Shown one piece after another: positions 1 to 7,785 of a stretch of 38,529 bases of DNA. The translations under genes and the position numbers were made by a program. The DNA is from Candidatus Sulfopaludibacter sp. SbA3 (GTDB taxonomy: Bacteria > Acidobacteriota > Vicinamibacteria > Vicinamibacterales > UBA2999). The notes under the pieces are model-generated. The model made no database searches and was not told the DNA's origin. It saw only the letters and a list, made by a program, of their open reading frames with translations. How positions within the stretch are numbered: the stretch's first letter is position 1; each line of letters begins with the position of its first letter. The stretch covers positions 1 to 38,529 of the forward strand of contig CAMDNQ010000027.1 of assembly GCA_945903265.1 (NCBI GenBank), given 5' to 3'.

Positions 1-1
1 G

Positions 2-118
2 GCCAAGATGGAGTTGTTTGATTACATCGAAGTGTTCTATAACCAACGGCGCCGGCACTCGACGCTCGGCCAGATCAGCCCGGCCGCGTTCGAACGACGG
101 GCCACTCAAGCGGCGTAG
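2..118 (+). CDS. IS3-family transposase, C-terminal end (partial, runs off window)
   Basis: The first 38 codons end in TAG and read as the extreme C-terminus of an IS3-family DDE transposase (OrfB, rve-type integrase core). The diagnostic stretch FDYIEVFYNQRRRHSTLG is followed by QISPAAFE, the usual tail in this family after the catalytic glutamate. The DDE residues and OrfA lie outside the window. The stop codon is 31 bp from the inferred right terminus of the element, the normal spacing for IS3 elements. The insertion truncates the ATPase gene on the other side. Confidence 0.88.
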   Translation, partial: AKMELFDYIEVFYNQRRRHSTLGQISPAAFERRATQAA

Positions 119-125
119 CTAAACC

Positions 126-149
126 GTCCACCAAATCGGATCAAGCTCA
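126..149 (+). repeat. Right terminal inverted repeat of the IS3 element
   Basis: The sequence begins GTCCACCAAATCGG and ends CTCA. Read inward it is TGAGCTTGATCC..., matching the general form of IS3-family ends (5'-TG..., purine-rich, ending GGTGGAC). The element boundary is therefore placed after base 149. The left end and any 3-5 bp target duplication are outside the window, so the boundary is inferred from family resemblance. The outermost TCA supplies the TGA stop of the truncated ATPase frame on the minus strand. Confidence 0.65.
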
Positions 150-818
150 ACGTGACATCGAGTCGCGAAAAGTGTGCTCTGACACTCGTCGCTGCAGATG
201 AGGTCTGCTTAGCGTTACGGTCGTGCCGTTCGACTCGTCAACTTCATGGTCGGCGAGAATCTCGGGCTCGTACGCCACTATCAGCTCGGCTTCGCCGCCC
301 TGCGTCATCTTCGCGAAGTCCATCCGAAAATGAGTGAGCCACTTATCCTTGACCGTCCGCACTTGGACGACTTCCGCGATTCCGAATCCGGCGAGCTTCC
401 CGAGGCCCTTGCGGCCCATCACCATGCGGCCAAGGTCGGTCCGGTCTTTCCCGGTTGCCTTGCGCCTGTCGCGACCAACAACGAGGTAGCCCGTCTCGAC
501 ATCCTGCCATGCCATGCCGTGACCGTTATCAGACACGACGATTGTCTTGCCTTCGAATGTCTGATCGAACGGAACGGTGACGTCGACACGCGTTGCGTCG
601 GCGTCCCATGAGTTTGAGATCAGTTCCGCGAGAACAGGAACGGCTCCGCGGTACATCGACAGGCCCAGGTGCTTCACCACGCCACCGGCGTACTGCATCC
701 GTAACTTGCGGGCCTGTAGCTGTTCTGCCGGCGTTGCTGGAACTGTCATAGTGAATCGGATTGGGATTCGCCCGAATGATATCAGGCGCCGAGTCGGGAC
801 GGCGTCCAATGAGGTCAT
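147..818 (-). pseudogene. Truncated GHKL (HATPase) ATP-binding protein, disrupted by IS3 insertion
   Basis: The frame encodes the N-terminal ATPase domain of an Hsp90/MutL/histidine-kinase-type (GHKL) protein. The N box is AELISNSWDADAT, the G1 box VSDNGHGM, and the later glycine-rich lid GRKGLGKLAGFGIA. Family members with this beginning (HATPase_c_3 type) are normally several hundred residues longer. Here the frame stops right after FRDSMSR, exactly where the IS3 end begins, and the stop codon belongs to the IS. The start at 818 is chosen because GGAG lies 5 bases upstream; ATG 749 (MTVPATPAEQ) is an alternative closer to the conserved region. The downstream part should lie on the far side of the IS, outside the window. 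Such ATPases occur both in housekeeping and in defence-type loci, and nothing here settles which. Confidence 0.75.
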
Positions 819-1084
819 GTCCTCTCCGGCAGGGCCCCACAGTGTGACCGTCTTGTGACAAGCAACGGGAGCACCCGGGCCGCTGCCCTGCGTCATCGTG
901 AACGCGGATCTTCCCCCAGCGCGTTCGAGTTGCATCGACTCGGCTCGGACGTTTTGAGCCGTGTGACGGATGTCGTTGCGAATCAGCGTCTAGATGCGCG
1001 GGGTGCGGCAGGGTAGGAGCTGAAGGAGATTTCCGGCATGCGGCGCGGGAGGCGGGTCGGCGACATGTCTCGCCCGGCGCATCA
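819..1084. other. Intergenic region without a supported gene
   Basis: Between the ATPase start and the hairpin downstream of the aminopeptidase I see no conserved protein. The ATPase frame stays open upstream to 935, but the added residues look non-conserved. Open frames here on either strand lack ribosome sites and recognisable domains. Confidence 0.5.
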
Positions 1085-1106
1085 GGCGAGCCTAACAAGG
1101 CTCGCC
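1085..1106 (-). terminator. Hairpin downstream of the aminopeptidase gene
   Basis: A perfect 8-bp stem GGCGAGCC / GGCTCGCC encloses a 6-base loop (TAACAA), 16 bases beyond the stop of the minus-strand aminopeptidase gene. No T-run follows, so it is terminator-like or a REP-like palindrome rather than a clear intrinsic terminator. Confidence 0.45.
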
Positions 1107-1121
1107 CCACATGCAGATTAG

Positions 1122-2471
1122 CTAGCGCTTGATCAGAGCCAGAAGCGGCTCGACTTCCTTCGGCAGACCGGTGCTGAGAATCTCTGCGCCGGTCTGCGTC
1201 ACCAGGATCGTGTCCTCGACGCGGATGTGCAGCTGCTGGGCGGGGATGTCGATGATCGGCTCGATGGCCATCACCATGCCCGCCTCGAATGGCAGCGACC
1301 AGTCGCCGACGTCGTGGACTGACAGGCCGACGTAGTGGCCGACGTAGGCATAGCGCGGATCGAAGCCGTTCTTCCTGAAGATGTCCTCGGCGATGCGCCG
1401 CACCGTGTCCCGCGTCACGCCAGGTCGAATCGCCGCGATGATCGCTTTCTGCGCCTCCAGCGTCGTCTGATAGGCCTTCAGCTGCGCGTCGGTGAAGCGT
1501 CCAGACACAGGCCACGTCCGCGTAATGTCGACGGTCAGATGATCGAGCGACCCCGCGTAATCCATCACCACCAACTCACCGGCGTTGAGACGCCGGCCGT
1601 TGTCCTCGTAATGCCACCGGTTGCCCATCGGGCCTGATCCGACGATCGCGGGATAGGCCGCGCCCTGCATGCCGTGCTTCAGCAGCCAGTGGGTAGCCTC
1701 GGCCTCGAGCTCGTATTCGAATTTGCCGGGCGCGGTCGCCTGGATCGCGCGCTGGAGGGCTTCGGCGCTGATCCGGCCGTTGTAGCGCAGGATCTCGATT
1801 TCACGCGGAGTCTTGATCAGCCGCAGCCTATCGAGATGCGGCACGACGTCCTGCACGGTGTAGTACGGAAACTTCTCGCGAAGCGCGGCCACGCGAAGGG
1901 CGTCCTCGGTCGGGTGCTGCGCGAACGGATTGGTGAGCCGGCGGGCGGTATTGATCGCTTCGTCGGTGCGTCCGCTGTTGACGGTGTCGCGCTCAGACAG
2001 CCGCGTCCAGACCGTGTCGGATCCCGCAACGCCCCGCCGCCGGGCGAGAAATTCAGGAAGCGCGGTCAGCGGCTGGAGCGACGCGAATCCGTATGTCTTC
2101 GCCGCGTCGGACTCCTCGAGCCAGTTCGGCCCCTCGTACCGGATCTCCCCGGCCGTGAGCTTCGGCATGAACAGATGCGCCGCGCCGCTGGCCGCATCCA
2201 TGACGAGCACGGCGTTCAGCGACTCGTTGCCGGTGAGATAGAAGAAGTCATTGTCCTGCCGGAACCGCAGGCCAGGGGTCGGCGTGGTCGCGCCGAACAG
2301 GATGACGGTGCCGCGCTGCAGTCCCTGGGACAGCCGTTGGCGCCTCGCGGCGAATTCCTCCGGCGCATAGCCCATGCGCTCGGCGGCCGGTACGACCGGC
2401 CAGATCAGGAGGGTGAGGAGAACCGCGACCGACAGCCGCGTCAGCGGCGCTGCAGCGTAAGGCAAACCCAT
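1122..2471 (-). CDS. pepP: Secreted Xaa-Pro aminopeptidase (M24B, aminopeptidase P)
   Basis: This dinuclear-metal M24 peptidase would remove N-terminal residues ahead of proline. It has an N-terminal creatinase/AMP-N domain (about 35-170) and a C-terminal pita-bread catalytic domain. All five expected metal ligands are visible: D304 (VVMDYAG), D315 (VDITRTWP), H379 (VGHYVG), E404 (MAIEPI) and E419 (RVEDT), plus a second histidine H386 (SVHD). The first 30 residues carry a hydrophobic stretch (LSVAVLLTLLIW) ending in PAA, so export is likely. ATG at 2471 overlaps the last 31 bases of prmA, suggesting translation as the last gene of the hrcA-grpE-dnaJ-prmA transcript. The link to the heat-shock genes is positional only. 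It could be named prolidase-like instead; the family call is firm. Confidence 0.9.
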   Translation of the reverse strand: MGLPYAAAPLTRLSVAVLLTLLIWPVVPAAERMGYAPEEFAARRQRLSQGLQRGTVILFGATTPTPGLRFRQDNDFFYLTGNESLNAVLVMDAASGAAHLFMPKLTAGEIRYEGPNWLEESDAAKTYGFASLQPLTALPEFLARRRGVAGSDTVWTRLSERDTVNSGRTDEAINTARRLTNPFAQHPTEDALRVAALREKFPYYTVQDVVPHLDRLRLIKTPREIEILRYNGRISAEALQRAIQATAPGKFEYELEAEATHWLLKHGMQGAAYPAIVGSGPMGNRWHYEDNGRRLNAGELVVMDYAGSLDHLTVDITRTWPVSGRFTDAQLKAYQTTLEAQKAIIAAIRPGVTRDTVRRIAEDIFRKNGFDPRYAYVGHYVGLSVHDVGDWSLPFEAGMVMAIEPIIDIPAQQLHIRVEDTILVTQTGAEILSTGLPKEVEPLLALIKR

Positions 2472-3304
2472 TCGTCCTGCTCCGCGCGTGTGGTGACGGT
2501 CAGTTCCGAGTAGGCGGACAGCACGTCCGATTCTTCGTCGCGCGTGAAGCCGCTCAGGATCATGCGCGCGCCGGGCGCGGCCAGGTCCTTCAGCTGCGCC
2601 GCCGCGTCCCTGAGCAGCGCCCCCGTCAGGTTGGCCAGCACGACGTCGAACGGCTCGATGGCAATCGAGCGGACGTCCACCAGCCGCAGCGACACATCGG
2701 CGCCTCGATTCAGGGTCAGGTTCTCCTGTGCCGCGCGGAACGCGTTCGGATCTTCATCGATGCCCAGCACGTGCGACGCGCCAAGCCGGCTCGCCGCAAT
2801 CGCGAGCAGGCCGGAGCCCGTGCCGACATCGACCACCCGGCACCCCTGCAGACCGATCTGCTGCAGCGCGGTCAGGCACAGACTCGTCGTGGCGTGGTGC
2901 CCGGTGCCGAAGCCGGTGGAGGGCTTGATGACGATGACGAGCGGCCGGCGCAGCCCCGCGACGCCCGCGTCCGCGCCGGACAGCACAGGCAGCTTTCCCG
3001 TGTGCGGCACGTCCCAGGGTGGCGCGACGATCGTGTTGCCGATCTGCACGGCTTTGAGGGCCGCCTGTGATTTTTCCACCCAGTCCTCGTCAGGTACGTC
3101 GACCGTTCGCATGAGCAAGTCGGGGAACTGCAGGCCGAGCGCCTGTGCCGCCGTCTTCCGGTCCGCGTCGCTGTGAAAGAACACCCGCCACGTGCCGGGC
3201 CGCGTCGACTCGTCGACGGCGGCTACGTTGTAGTCCATCAACGCCGCCTGGAACAAATCGGCTGTTTCCGGTGGGCTGATGTCCAGCGCGGGCCAGCTTC
3301 CCAT
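2441..3304 (-). CDS. prmA: Ribosomal protein L11 methyltransferase
   Basis: A 287-residue SAM-dependent methyltransferase that trimethylates ribosomal protein L11. It has an N-terminal L11-recognition domain of about 120 residues and a Rossmann domain with motif I VVDVGTGSGLLAIAA, the acidic ribose-binding end of strand 2 (GIDEDPNA) and NLTGALL in the motif IV position. The segment PSTGFGTGHHATTSLCL is the typical PrmA substrate loop. The start at 3304 (MGSWPALD) is chosen because it lies 2 bases after the dnaJ stop codon; the frame is open further upstream but there it only overlaps dnaJ. dnaJ followed by prmA is a common order in many phyla. Confidence 0.93.
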   Translation of the reverse strand: MGSWPALDISPPETADLFQAALMDYNVAAVDESTRPGTWRVFFHSDADRKTAAQALGLQFPDLLMRTVDVPDEDWVEKSQAALKAVQIGNTIVAPPWDVPHTGKLPVLSGADAGVAGLRRPLVIVIKPSTGFGTGHHATTSLCLTALQQIGLQGCRVVDVGTGSGLLAIAASRLGASHVLGIDEDPNAFRAAQENLTLNRGADVSLRLVDVRSIAIEPFDVVLANLTGALLRDAAAQLKDLAAPGARMILSGFTRDEESDVLSAYSELTVTTRAEQDEWVCLTLQRR

Positions 3305-3306
3305 CG

Positions 3307-4458
3307 TCAGCCGAAGATGTCCTTCACCTTGTCGAACAGGCCTTTGTCTTCCTGGTCGGACAGCGGTGTCGGCTCGAACTTCTCGGCTGGCAGCGAGGCC
3401 GCCAGCTGCTGCAGCAGCTTCTTCTGGTCTTTCGTCAGCTTGGCGGGAGTCACGATCTTGACGGTCACGAGCAGATCGCCGCGTCCGCGGCCGCTGACGT
3501 CGGGCATGCCCTTGCCGCGCACGCGGAACGTGCTGCCACTCTCGGTCCCCTCGGGCACCTTGAACGGCTCGGTGCCGTCGAGCGTGGGAATCGTCATCTC
3601 GCCCCCGAGCGCCGCGGTGGGGAAGTTCACGGGAATCTCGCAATAGAGGTCGTTGCCGTCCCGCTGGAAGAACGAGTGCTCCTGCACGTGAATGACGACG
3701 TACAGGTCGCCGGCCGGGCCGCCCGCAGGTCCGGCCTCGCCTTCGCCGCTGAGGCGCAGCCGCTGGCCGGTCGCGATACCGGCAGGCACGCGGACGGTCA
3801 GCTTGCGTTCTTTCTCCACGCGCCCGGCGCCGCGGCATGTGGCGCACGGCTTCGAAATGACCGAGCCGGTGCCGCGGCAGTAGCCGCAGGTGCGCGCCAG
3901 CATGAACGGTCCCTGCTGGATGCGGATCTGGCCGCGTCCCTGGCATTGCGCGCAGGTGGTCGGCTTGGAGCCCTCGGCCGCGCCGGTGCCCTTGCAGGTC
4001 TCACACGCTTCCTGCCGTGGAATCTGGACCGACGTTTCCGTGCCGGTCGCAGCCTCCTCGAATGTGATCTCGAGGTCGTAGCGCAGGTCCGCGCCGCGCT
4101 GCGGACCACGACGACGCGCACCACCGCCGCCGCCGCCGAACATGTCGCCAAGGCCGAACATGTCGCCGAGGCCGCCGAGGATGTCTTCGAATCCGTTGAA
4201 GACCGTCGGGTCGAAGCCGCCCGCGGCGGCGCCGCCGAGTCCGGCGTGCCCGAATTTGTCGTACAGGCGCCGCTTGTCGGCGTCGGCGAGGACCGCGTAG
4301 GCCTCGGCCGCTTCCTTGAATTTCTCCTCGGCGTCTTTCTTACCGGGATTGCGGTCGGGATGGTGCTGGAAGGCCAGCTTGCGGTACGCGCTCTTGATTT
4401 CCTGATCCGACGCGGTGCGCGTGACCTCGAGAACCTCGTAATAATCGCGCTTGCTCAC
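3307..4458 (-). CDS. dnaJ: Chaperone protein DnaJ (type I Hsp40)
   Basis: A full-length 383-residue Hsp40 that delivers unfolded clients to DnaK and stimulates its ATPase. Domains in order: J domain (1-70) with HPD in HHPDRNPG; Gly/Phe region (about 75-110) with repeated GDMFG; a zinc region with four CxxCxGxG repeats ([32 protein letters not shown]); C-terminal client-binding domains. Its ATG overlaps the grpE stop (4455-4458), indicating translational coupling. No dnaK is present in the window. Confidence 0.96.
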   Translation of the reverse strand: MSKRDYYEVLEVTRTASDQEIKSAYRKLAFQHHPDRNPGKKDAEEKFKEAAEAYAVLADADKRRLYDKFGHAGLGGAAAGGFDPTVFNGFEDILGGLGDMFGLGDMFGGGGGGARRRGPQRGADLRYDLEITFEEAATGTETSVQIPRQEACETCKGTGAAEGSKPTTCAQCQGRGQIRIQQGPFMLARTCGYCRGTGSVISKPCATCRGAGRVEKERKLTVRVPAGIATGQRLRLSGEGEAGPAGGPAGDLYVVIHVQEHSFFQRDGNDLYCEIPVNFPTAALGGEMTIPTLDGTEPFKVPEGTESGSTFRVRGKGMPDVSGRGRGDLLVTVKIVTPAKLTKDQKKLLQQLAASLPAEKFEPTPLSDQEDKGLFDKVKDIFG

Positions 4459-4997
4459 GCCTTCGCTACCTTGACCATTGCCGGCCGCAGCAGCCGATCG
4501 CCGAGCTTATAGCCGCGGGCGAACTCTTCCATGACTTCGCCCTCCCTGTGGCTGCTGCTGGTTTCATGCGCCACGGCCTGGTGGAGATTCGGGTCGAAAG
4601 CAGTGCCGACGCTCTCGACGGGCGTCACGCCGCGTTTGCGGAGCAGGTCGATCATCTGCCGGTGGATCAGCTCGACCCCTTTCCGATAGACCTCCGCGTC
4701 GCTGCCGACCGGCGCCAGGAGCGCGCGTTCGAGGTTGTCGACGATCGGCAGGATCTCCTCGACGGCGCCGGCGACCGCGTAGTCGGCCTGGTCGCGGCGT
4801 TCGCGCTCCACCCGCTTGCGATAGTTGTCGAACTCCGCAGCCGTCCGCAGCAGCCGGTCCTGCAGCGCGGCTTTCTCCTGCTGCAGAACTGCGATCGGAT
4901 CGGACCCGGCGTCGGGGGCATCGGGCTGCTCGCGATCGTCAGCCACCGCTTCACCCCCGCGTCCCGTCATCTCGTCGTCATCAAAAGGATTCGCCAT
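4455..4997 (-). CDS. grpE: Nucleotide exchange factor GrpE
   Basis: A 180-residue GrpE, the DnaK nucleotide exchange factor. An acidic N-terminal tail (first 40 residues) leads into a long coiled coil ([29 protein letters not shown]). The C-terminal beta domain shows [20 protein letters not shown] and ends [15 protein letters not shown], typical of the family. It lies 8 bases downstream of the hrcA stop and overlaps dnaJ by four bases. Confidence 0.95.
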   Translation of the reverse strand: MANPFDDDEMTGRGGEAVADDREQPDAPDAGSDPIAVLQQEKAALQDRLLRTAAEFDNYRKRVERERRDQADYAVAGAVEEILPIVDNLERALLAPVGSDAEVYRKGVELIHRQMIDLLRKRGVTPVESVGTAFDPNLHQAVAHETSSSHREGEVMEEFARGYKLGDRLLRPAMVKVAKA

Positions 4998-5005
4998 CGT
5001 TCCCG

Positions 5006-6058
5006 TCAGTTGGTATCGCGGAGGACCCGGGACATCGCCTGCGCCGTCCCGTCCACCAGCGAAATCGCGCGCGAATAGTGCATGCGTGTGGGCCCGATGA
5101 CGCCGACCGTGCGCGTGCTTGTTCCGTCAACCTGCGTCGAGGCGATCAGGCTGAACGAGCGCAGGTCCGGCGACGTGTGTTCGTTGCCGATCACGATCGT
5201 CAGGCCCGGGCCGTCGATGTACTGGTTGAGCAGGTGCACCATGCGGCTCTTCTCTTCCATCATCTCGAGGAGCGCACGCATCGTGGGGAGCGAGAAGCCG
5301 GCGTGCGTGTCGGAGCCGAGGAGCGCCGCGGCGCCTTCCACATGGAACGTCTGCTGCGCCGGAATGTCGGAGAGCGTCGAATGGGCGAGCCGCAGCGCGC
5401 GGGCGAGGAGCTGATCGTACAGCGTCCGCTCCTGCTCGAGCCGCGCCATAACGGCCTCGCGCACGTCGGTCAACGGCAGCCCGCCGAATTCCGTGTTCAG
5501 GTATCTGCCGGCCTGCGCGAGATCGTCCGGCCGCAGCTCTTCACCGGCATCGACGACCTTCTGGGCAATCTGATGGCCGCGCGACACGACCACGACAAGC
5601 ACGCGGGAGCCGCCGAGCGGAACGAAATCGATGCGCTGCAGCACGGCCGAGGAGCTCTCGGCGAGCGCAAAGCCGACGTGGCGCGCGGCGCGCGACACGA
5701 GGTGCGAGGCGCTGACGAGAAGCTGGTCGAAGAGCGGCGAGCGTTCCGCCTGTTCGCGCAGATGCGTTTCGACGGCCGCCGACGGACGGGTCGGGCGGCG
5801 CCCCTCGAGCAGCATGTCGACGAGCACGCGATACCCGCGGTCGGTTGGCACGCGGCCGGCGGAGGTATGCGGCTGATGCACGTACCCTGCGTCTTCCAGC
5901 TGGACGAGCACGTTCCGCACCGTGGCCGAGGACACGCCGAGCCCGCACTGGCGCGCCACGAGCTGTGACGGCACCGGCTCGCCGGTGTCGATATATTCGC
6001 GGACGAGCGTCGCCAGCAGGAGGCGCGATCGTTCGGTTAGCTCGTAGGTGGAACCCAT
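5006..6058 (-). CDS. hrcA: Heat-inducible transcription repressor HrcA
   Basis: A 350-residue HrcA. The N-terminal winged helix carries the family signature REYIDTGEPVPSQLVARQ, followed by GVSSATVRNVLVQLEDAGYV and HTSAGRVPTDRGYR. The C-terminal HrcA domain ends VIGPTRMHYSRAISLVDGTA. The protein normally represses groE and dnaK operons by binding CIRCE. As first gene of hrcA-grpE-dnaJ-prmA it probably controls its own operon. No CIRCE repeat (TTAGCACTC-N9-GAGTGCTAA) is visible upstream, but a different dyad lies at the predicted start of transcription. No clear Shine-Dalgarno precedes the ATG. Confidence 0.94.
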   Translation of the reverse strand: MGSTYELTERSRLLLATLVREYIDTGEPVPSQLVARQCGLGVSSATVRNVLVQLEDAGYVHQPHTSAGRVPTDRGYRVLVDMLLEGRRPTRPSAAVETHLREQAERSPLFDQLLVSASHLVSRAARHVGFALAESSSAVLQRIDFVPLGGSRVLVVVVSRGHQIAQKVVDAGEELRPDDLAQAGRYLNTEFGGLPLTDVREAVMARLEQERTLYDQLLARALRLAHSTLSDIPAQQTFHVEGAAALLGSDTHAGFSLPTMRALLEMMEEKSRMVHLLNQYIDGPGLTIVIGNEHTSPDLRSFSLIASTQVDGTSTRTVGVIGPTRMHYSRAISLVDGTAQAMSRVLRDTN

Positions 6059-6066
6059 TGGTATTC

Positions 6067-6093
6067 AGACGCTTAGAGGCGTCTTTGATTATA
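6067..6093 (-). promoter_or_regulatory. hrcA promoter (-10) with operator-like dyad
   Basis: On the minus strand a perfect TATAAT (6093-6088) lies 30 bases before the hrcA ATG. Just after it is the dyad AGACGC-CTCTAA-GCGTCT (6084-6067), which would span the transcription start. A repressor bound there would block the promoter, so it is a candidate operator in place of CIRCE. No good -35 is seen; the spacer is occupied by the GC-rich hairpin at 6095-6113. A leader hairpin is an equally possible reading of the dyad. Confidence 0.45.
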
Positions 6094-6094
6094 A

Positions 6095-6113
6095 CCCCGC
6101 GCTTCGCGCGGGG
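6095..6113 (-). terminator. GC-rich hairpin between xdhC and hrcA
   Basis: A perfect 8-bp stem CCCCGCGC / GCGCGGGG with a 3-base loop, 34 bases after the stop of the XdhC-family gene. It is followed on the minus strand by TTATAAT rather than a T-run. It could end xdhC transcription or be a REP-type palindrome. It abuts the -10 element of hrcA. Confidence 0.5.
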
Positions 6114-6147
6114 CAGGCCCCTGGCGAGGAGAGGAAGGCGGCTGGAG

Positions 6148-6984
6148 CTAGCGCTTCGCCAGCGCGCCGTCCCACCGCATGCTCACGGCGGCGGTACCCG
6201 GTTCGCTGATTTTGCCGTGTTTCACGGCAATCAGCTCGGCGACGATGCTGACGGCGATTTCCTGGGGGGTGATGGCGCCGATGTCCAGCCCGATTGGGGC
6301 GTGGATGACTTTGAGCGACTCGGACGCGACCCCCTCTTCCAGGAGCGCGTCGAAGATCCGCTTCACCTTGGCCTTGCTGCCGATGAGCCCCAGGTAGCGC
6401 AGCTGGCGCGCCGAGAGCGACCGCATGGCGTCGAGGTCGTGGGTGTGCCCGCGCGTGACGATCACGGCGTACGACGTGGGCGGGAGCTGGTGCGACTCCA
6501 GCCATGCCGGAATGTCCTCGACGACCACCTCGATGCCCTCGCCAAAGCGCTCGCTGTTCGCGAACTTCTCGCGATCGTCAATCACGTGGACGCGGAAGCC
6601 GACCTCGTGGCCCATCTTCGCCACGAAGTGCCCGACATGGCCCGCGCCAAACACGTACAGCTCGGGCGACGGCTCGACCGGCTCGATGAACACTTCCATC
6701 TGCCCTCCGCAGACGAGTCCCGTCTCCTGGGCGAAGTCGTCATTCAGGTCGAACTTCATGGTGACCGGCGTGCGGTTCTTGATCGCCTCGCGCGCTTTCC
6801 AGAACGACTCGTTCTCGTAGCACCCGCCGCCAATCGTCCCGACGGTCCGCCCGTCAGCGTAGACGAGCATCTTCGCGCCGACCCGCTGGGGCGTGGAGCC
6901 GGTGGACGACACGATCGTCACCAGCGCCACCTCCTCGCCACGCTGCAGCGCGTCGTTGAGGGCGGAGAAGACCTCCTGGTTCAC
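6148..6984 (-). CDS. XdhC/CoxI family protein (molybdoenzyme maturation factor-like)
   Basis: A 278-residue protein with the two domains of the XdhC/CoxI family. The N-terminal XdhC_CoxI domain shows VTIVSSTGSTPQRVGAKMLV and GTIGGGCYE. The C-terminal Rossmann-like domain shows ELYVFGAGHVGHFVAKMG and ends with the family block YLGLIGSKAKVKRIFDAL and PIGLDIGAITPQEIAVSI. Relatives help insert the sulfurated molybdenum cofactor into xanthine or CO dehydrogenases. No molybdoenzyme subunit is present here, so the client is unknown. It starts with GTG; no strong Shine-Dalgarno is visible. The cassette with the four-helix-bundle gene begins 20 bases upstream of this start. Confidence 0.87.
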   Translation of the reverse strand: MNQEVFSALNDALQRGEEVALVTIVSSTGSTPQRVGAKMLVYADGRTVGTIGGGCYENESFWKAREAIKNRTPVTMKFDLNDDFAQETGLVCGGQMEVFIEPVEPSPELYVFGAGHVGHFVAKMGHEVGFRVHVIDDREKFANSERFGEGIEVVVEDIPAWLESHQLPPTSYAVIVTRGHTHDLDAMRSLSARQLRYLGLIGSKAKVKRIFDALLEEGVASESLKVIHAPIGLDIGAITPQEIAVSIVAELIAVKHGKISEPGTAAVSMRWDGALAKR

Positions 6985-7004
6985 AGACCAATTATAGAAC
7001 CTGT

Positions 7005-7123
7005 CGTTCAGGCTTCTGCGTTCTGTCTGCTTGGTTCGTGTTCAGGTTCGGTTCGAAGTTCGAAGTTCGGGCGTTCGGGGTTCGAAGTTCGAAGTTCGAA
7101 GTTCGGGCGTTCGGGGTTCGGTC
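7005..7123 (+). repeat. Left arm of S23 cassette: GTTCG heptad array, inverted against 7669-7779
   Basis: A run of roughly 7-base units built on GTTCG (GTTCGAA, GTTCGGG, GTTCAGG), with a 29-31 base sub-block (two or three GTTCGAA, then GTTCGGGCGTTCGGG) present twice. Bases 7033-7055 (starting GGTTCGTGTTCAGG) are perfectly inverted at 7729-7751. With lower identity the match extends outward to 7005 / 7779, about 43 of 51 positions, keeping the 7-base phase. Confidence 0.85.
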
Positions 7124-7179
7124 TTGATGTGGACGTTTCGGCGTACTCGGAGGAACTTGGGCCTTCCAGTATTGGCGGG

Positions 7180-7776
7180 ATGGATGGCATTGGACCTGCC
7201 ATTGATCGAGGCATGGGCGAGCAACGCTTCACTGACCTTCGGGCGTGGCAGGCGTGTGACGTCTACAAGAAGCGCGTGTACCGGCTGATCGAGGAGACCG
7301 AACTCGCGCGCGACTGGGATCGACGTGTTCAGTTGGAGAAGGCGGTGAAAGGGCCGCCGGCGCATGTCGCCGAGGGCTTTGGGCGCTTCAATCCTGCCGA
7401 CTTCGCTCGGTTTCTGGTCATCGCCCGGTCGTCCCTTATGGAGTCACAGAACCACCTGCGCGACGCCGTAGACCGCGGCTACATTACCGAGGCAGCGCGC
7501 CTCGATTGCGACGCACTGGCTGGAGCAGCACTCGGGGAGGTGACCGGTCTCATGGAATACCTGCATTCGCCGGAAGCCTTGCGCAATGCCCGCCGCGCCC
7601 GCGAACGTCGAATCGCATCACGCCCAGAGCGCCGAGCGACGAACTTTGATTCGTCCGATAACGGACTGCCGAACAACGAACCCTCGAACAACGAACCCTC
7701 GAACAACGAACCGTCGAACAACGAACCCCGAACCGAACCTGAACACGAACCGAGAAGGAAGAAGTCAGAAGTCTGA
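7180..7776 (+). CDS. Four-helix-bundle (S23 / Avd-like) protein with repeat-encoded tail
   Basis: About 120 residues match the S23 ribosomal-intervening-sequence / Avd-like four-helix-bundle family: FTDLRAWQACDVYKKRVYRL, then a charged turn, HVAEGFGRFNPADFARFL, IARSSLMESQNHL and a last helix ending LMEYLHS. Such proteins are small, basic and often encoded in rRNA insertions or diversity-generating retroelements; neither is seen here. The molecular role is unknown. The remaining 70 residues are low complexity, with NNEPS repeated four times and then a charged end, and are simply the translation of the right repeat arm. ATG 7180 is used; ATG 7213 (MGEQRFTDL) begins closer to the conserved start. 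No good ribosome site marks either. Confidence 0.75.
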   Translation: MDGIGPAIDRGMGEQRFTDLRAWQACDVYKKRVYRLIEETELARDWDRRVQLEKAVKGPPAHVAEGFGRFNPADFARFLVIARSSLMESQNHLRDAVDRGYITEAARLDCDALAGAALGEVTGLMEYLHSPEALRNARRARERRIASRPERRATNFDSSDNGLPNNEPSNNEPSNNEPSNNEPRTEPEHEPRRKKSEV

Positions 7777-7779
7777 ACC
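7669..7779 (-). repeat. Right arm of S23 cassette
   Basis: Four copies of a 15-base unit (GAACAACGAACCCTC and a variant) are followed by the perfect inverse of 7033-7055 at 7729-7751 and a degraded continuation to 7779. Read on the minus strand it is again a GTTCG heptad array. The arm lies inside the 3' end of the four-helix-bundle gene and supplies its last 35 or so codons and its TGA. Confidence 0.85.
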
Positions 7780-7785
7780 GCTCCC

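Noticed and set aside
2441-3946. N-terminal extension of PrmA by more than 200 residues
   Set aside because: The extension overlaps dnaJ in another frame and has no similarity to the L11-binding domain; MGSWPALD at 3304 starts right after the dnaJ stop.
5845-7179. Very long plus-strand frame leading into the four-helix-bundle gene
   Set aside because: Upstream of 7180 it is antisense to hrcA and xdhC and passes through the repeat arm; only the part from 7180 has homology.
7180-7776. Diversity-generating retroelement (Avd-like accessory)
   Set aside because: No reverse transcriptase, template repeat or variable target gene is visible nearby; only the four-helix-bundle fold is shared.
7005-7779. 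CRISPR array as explanation of the short repeats
   Set aside because: Units of 7 to 15 bases are contiguous without spacers, are inverted across a gene, and no cas genes are present.
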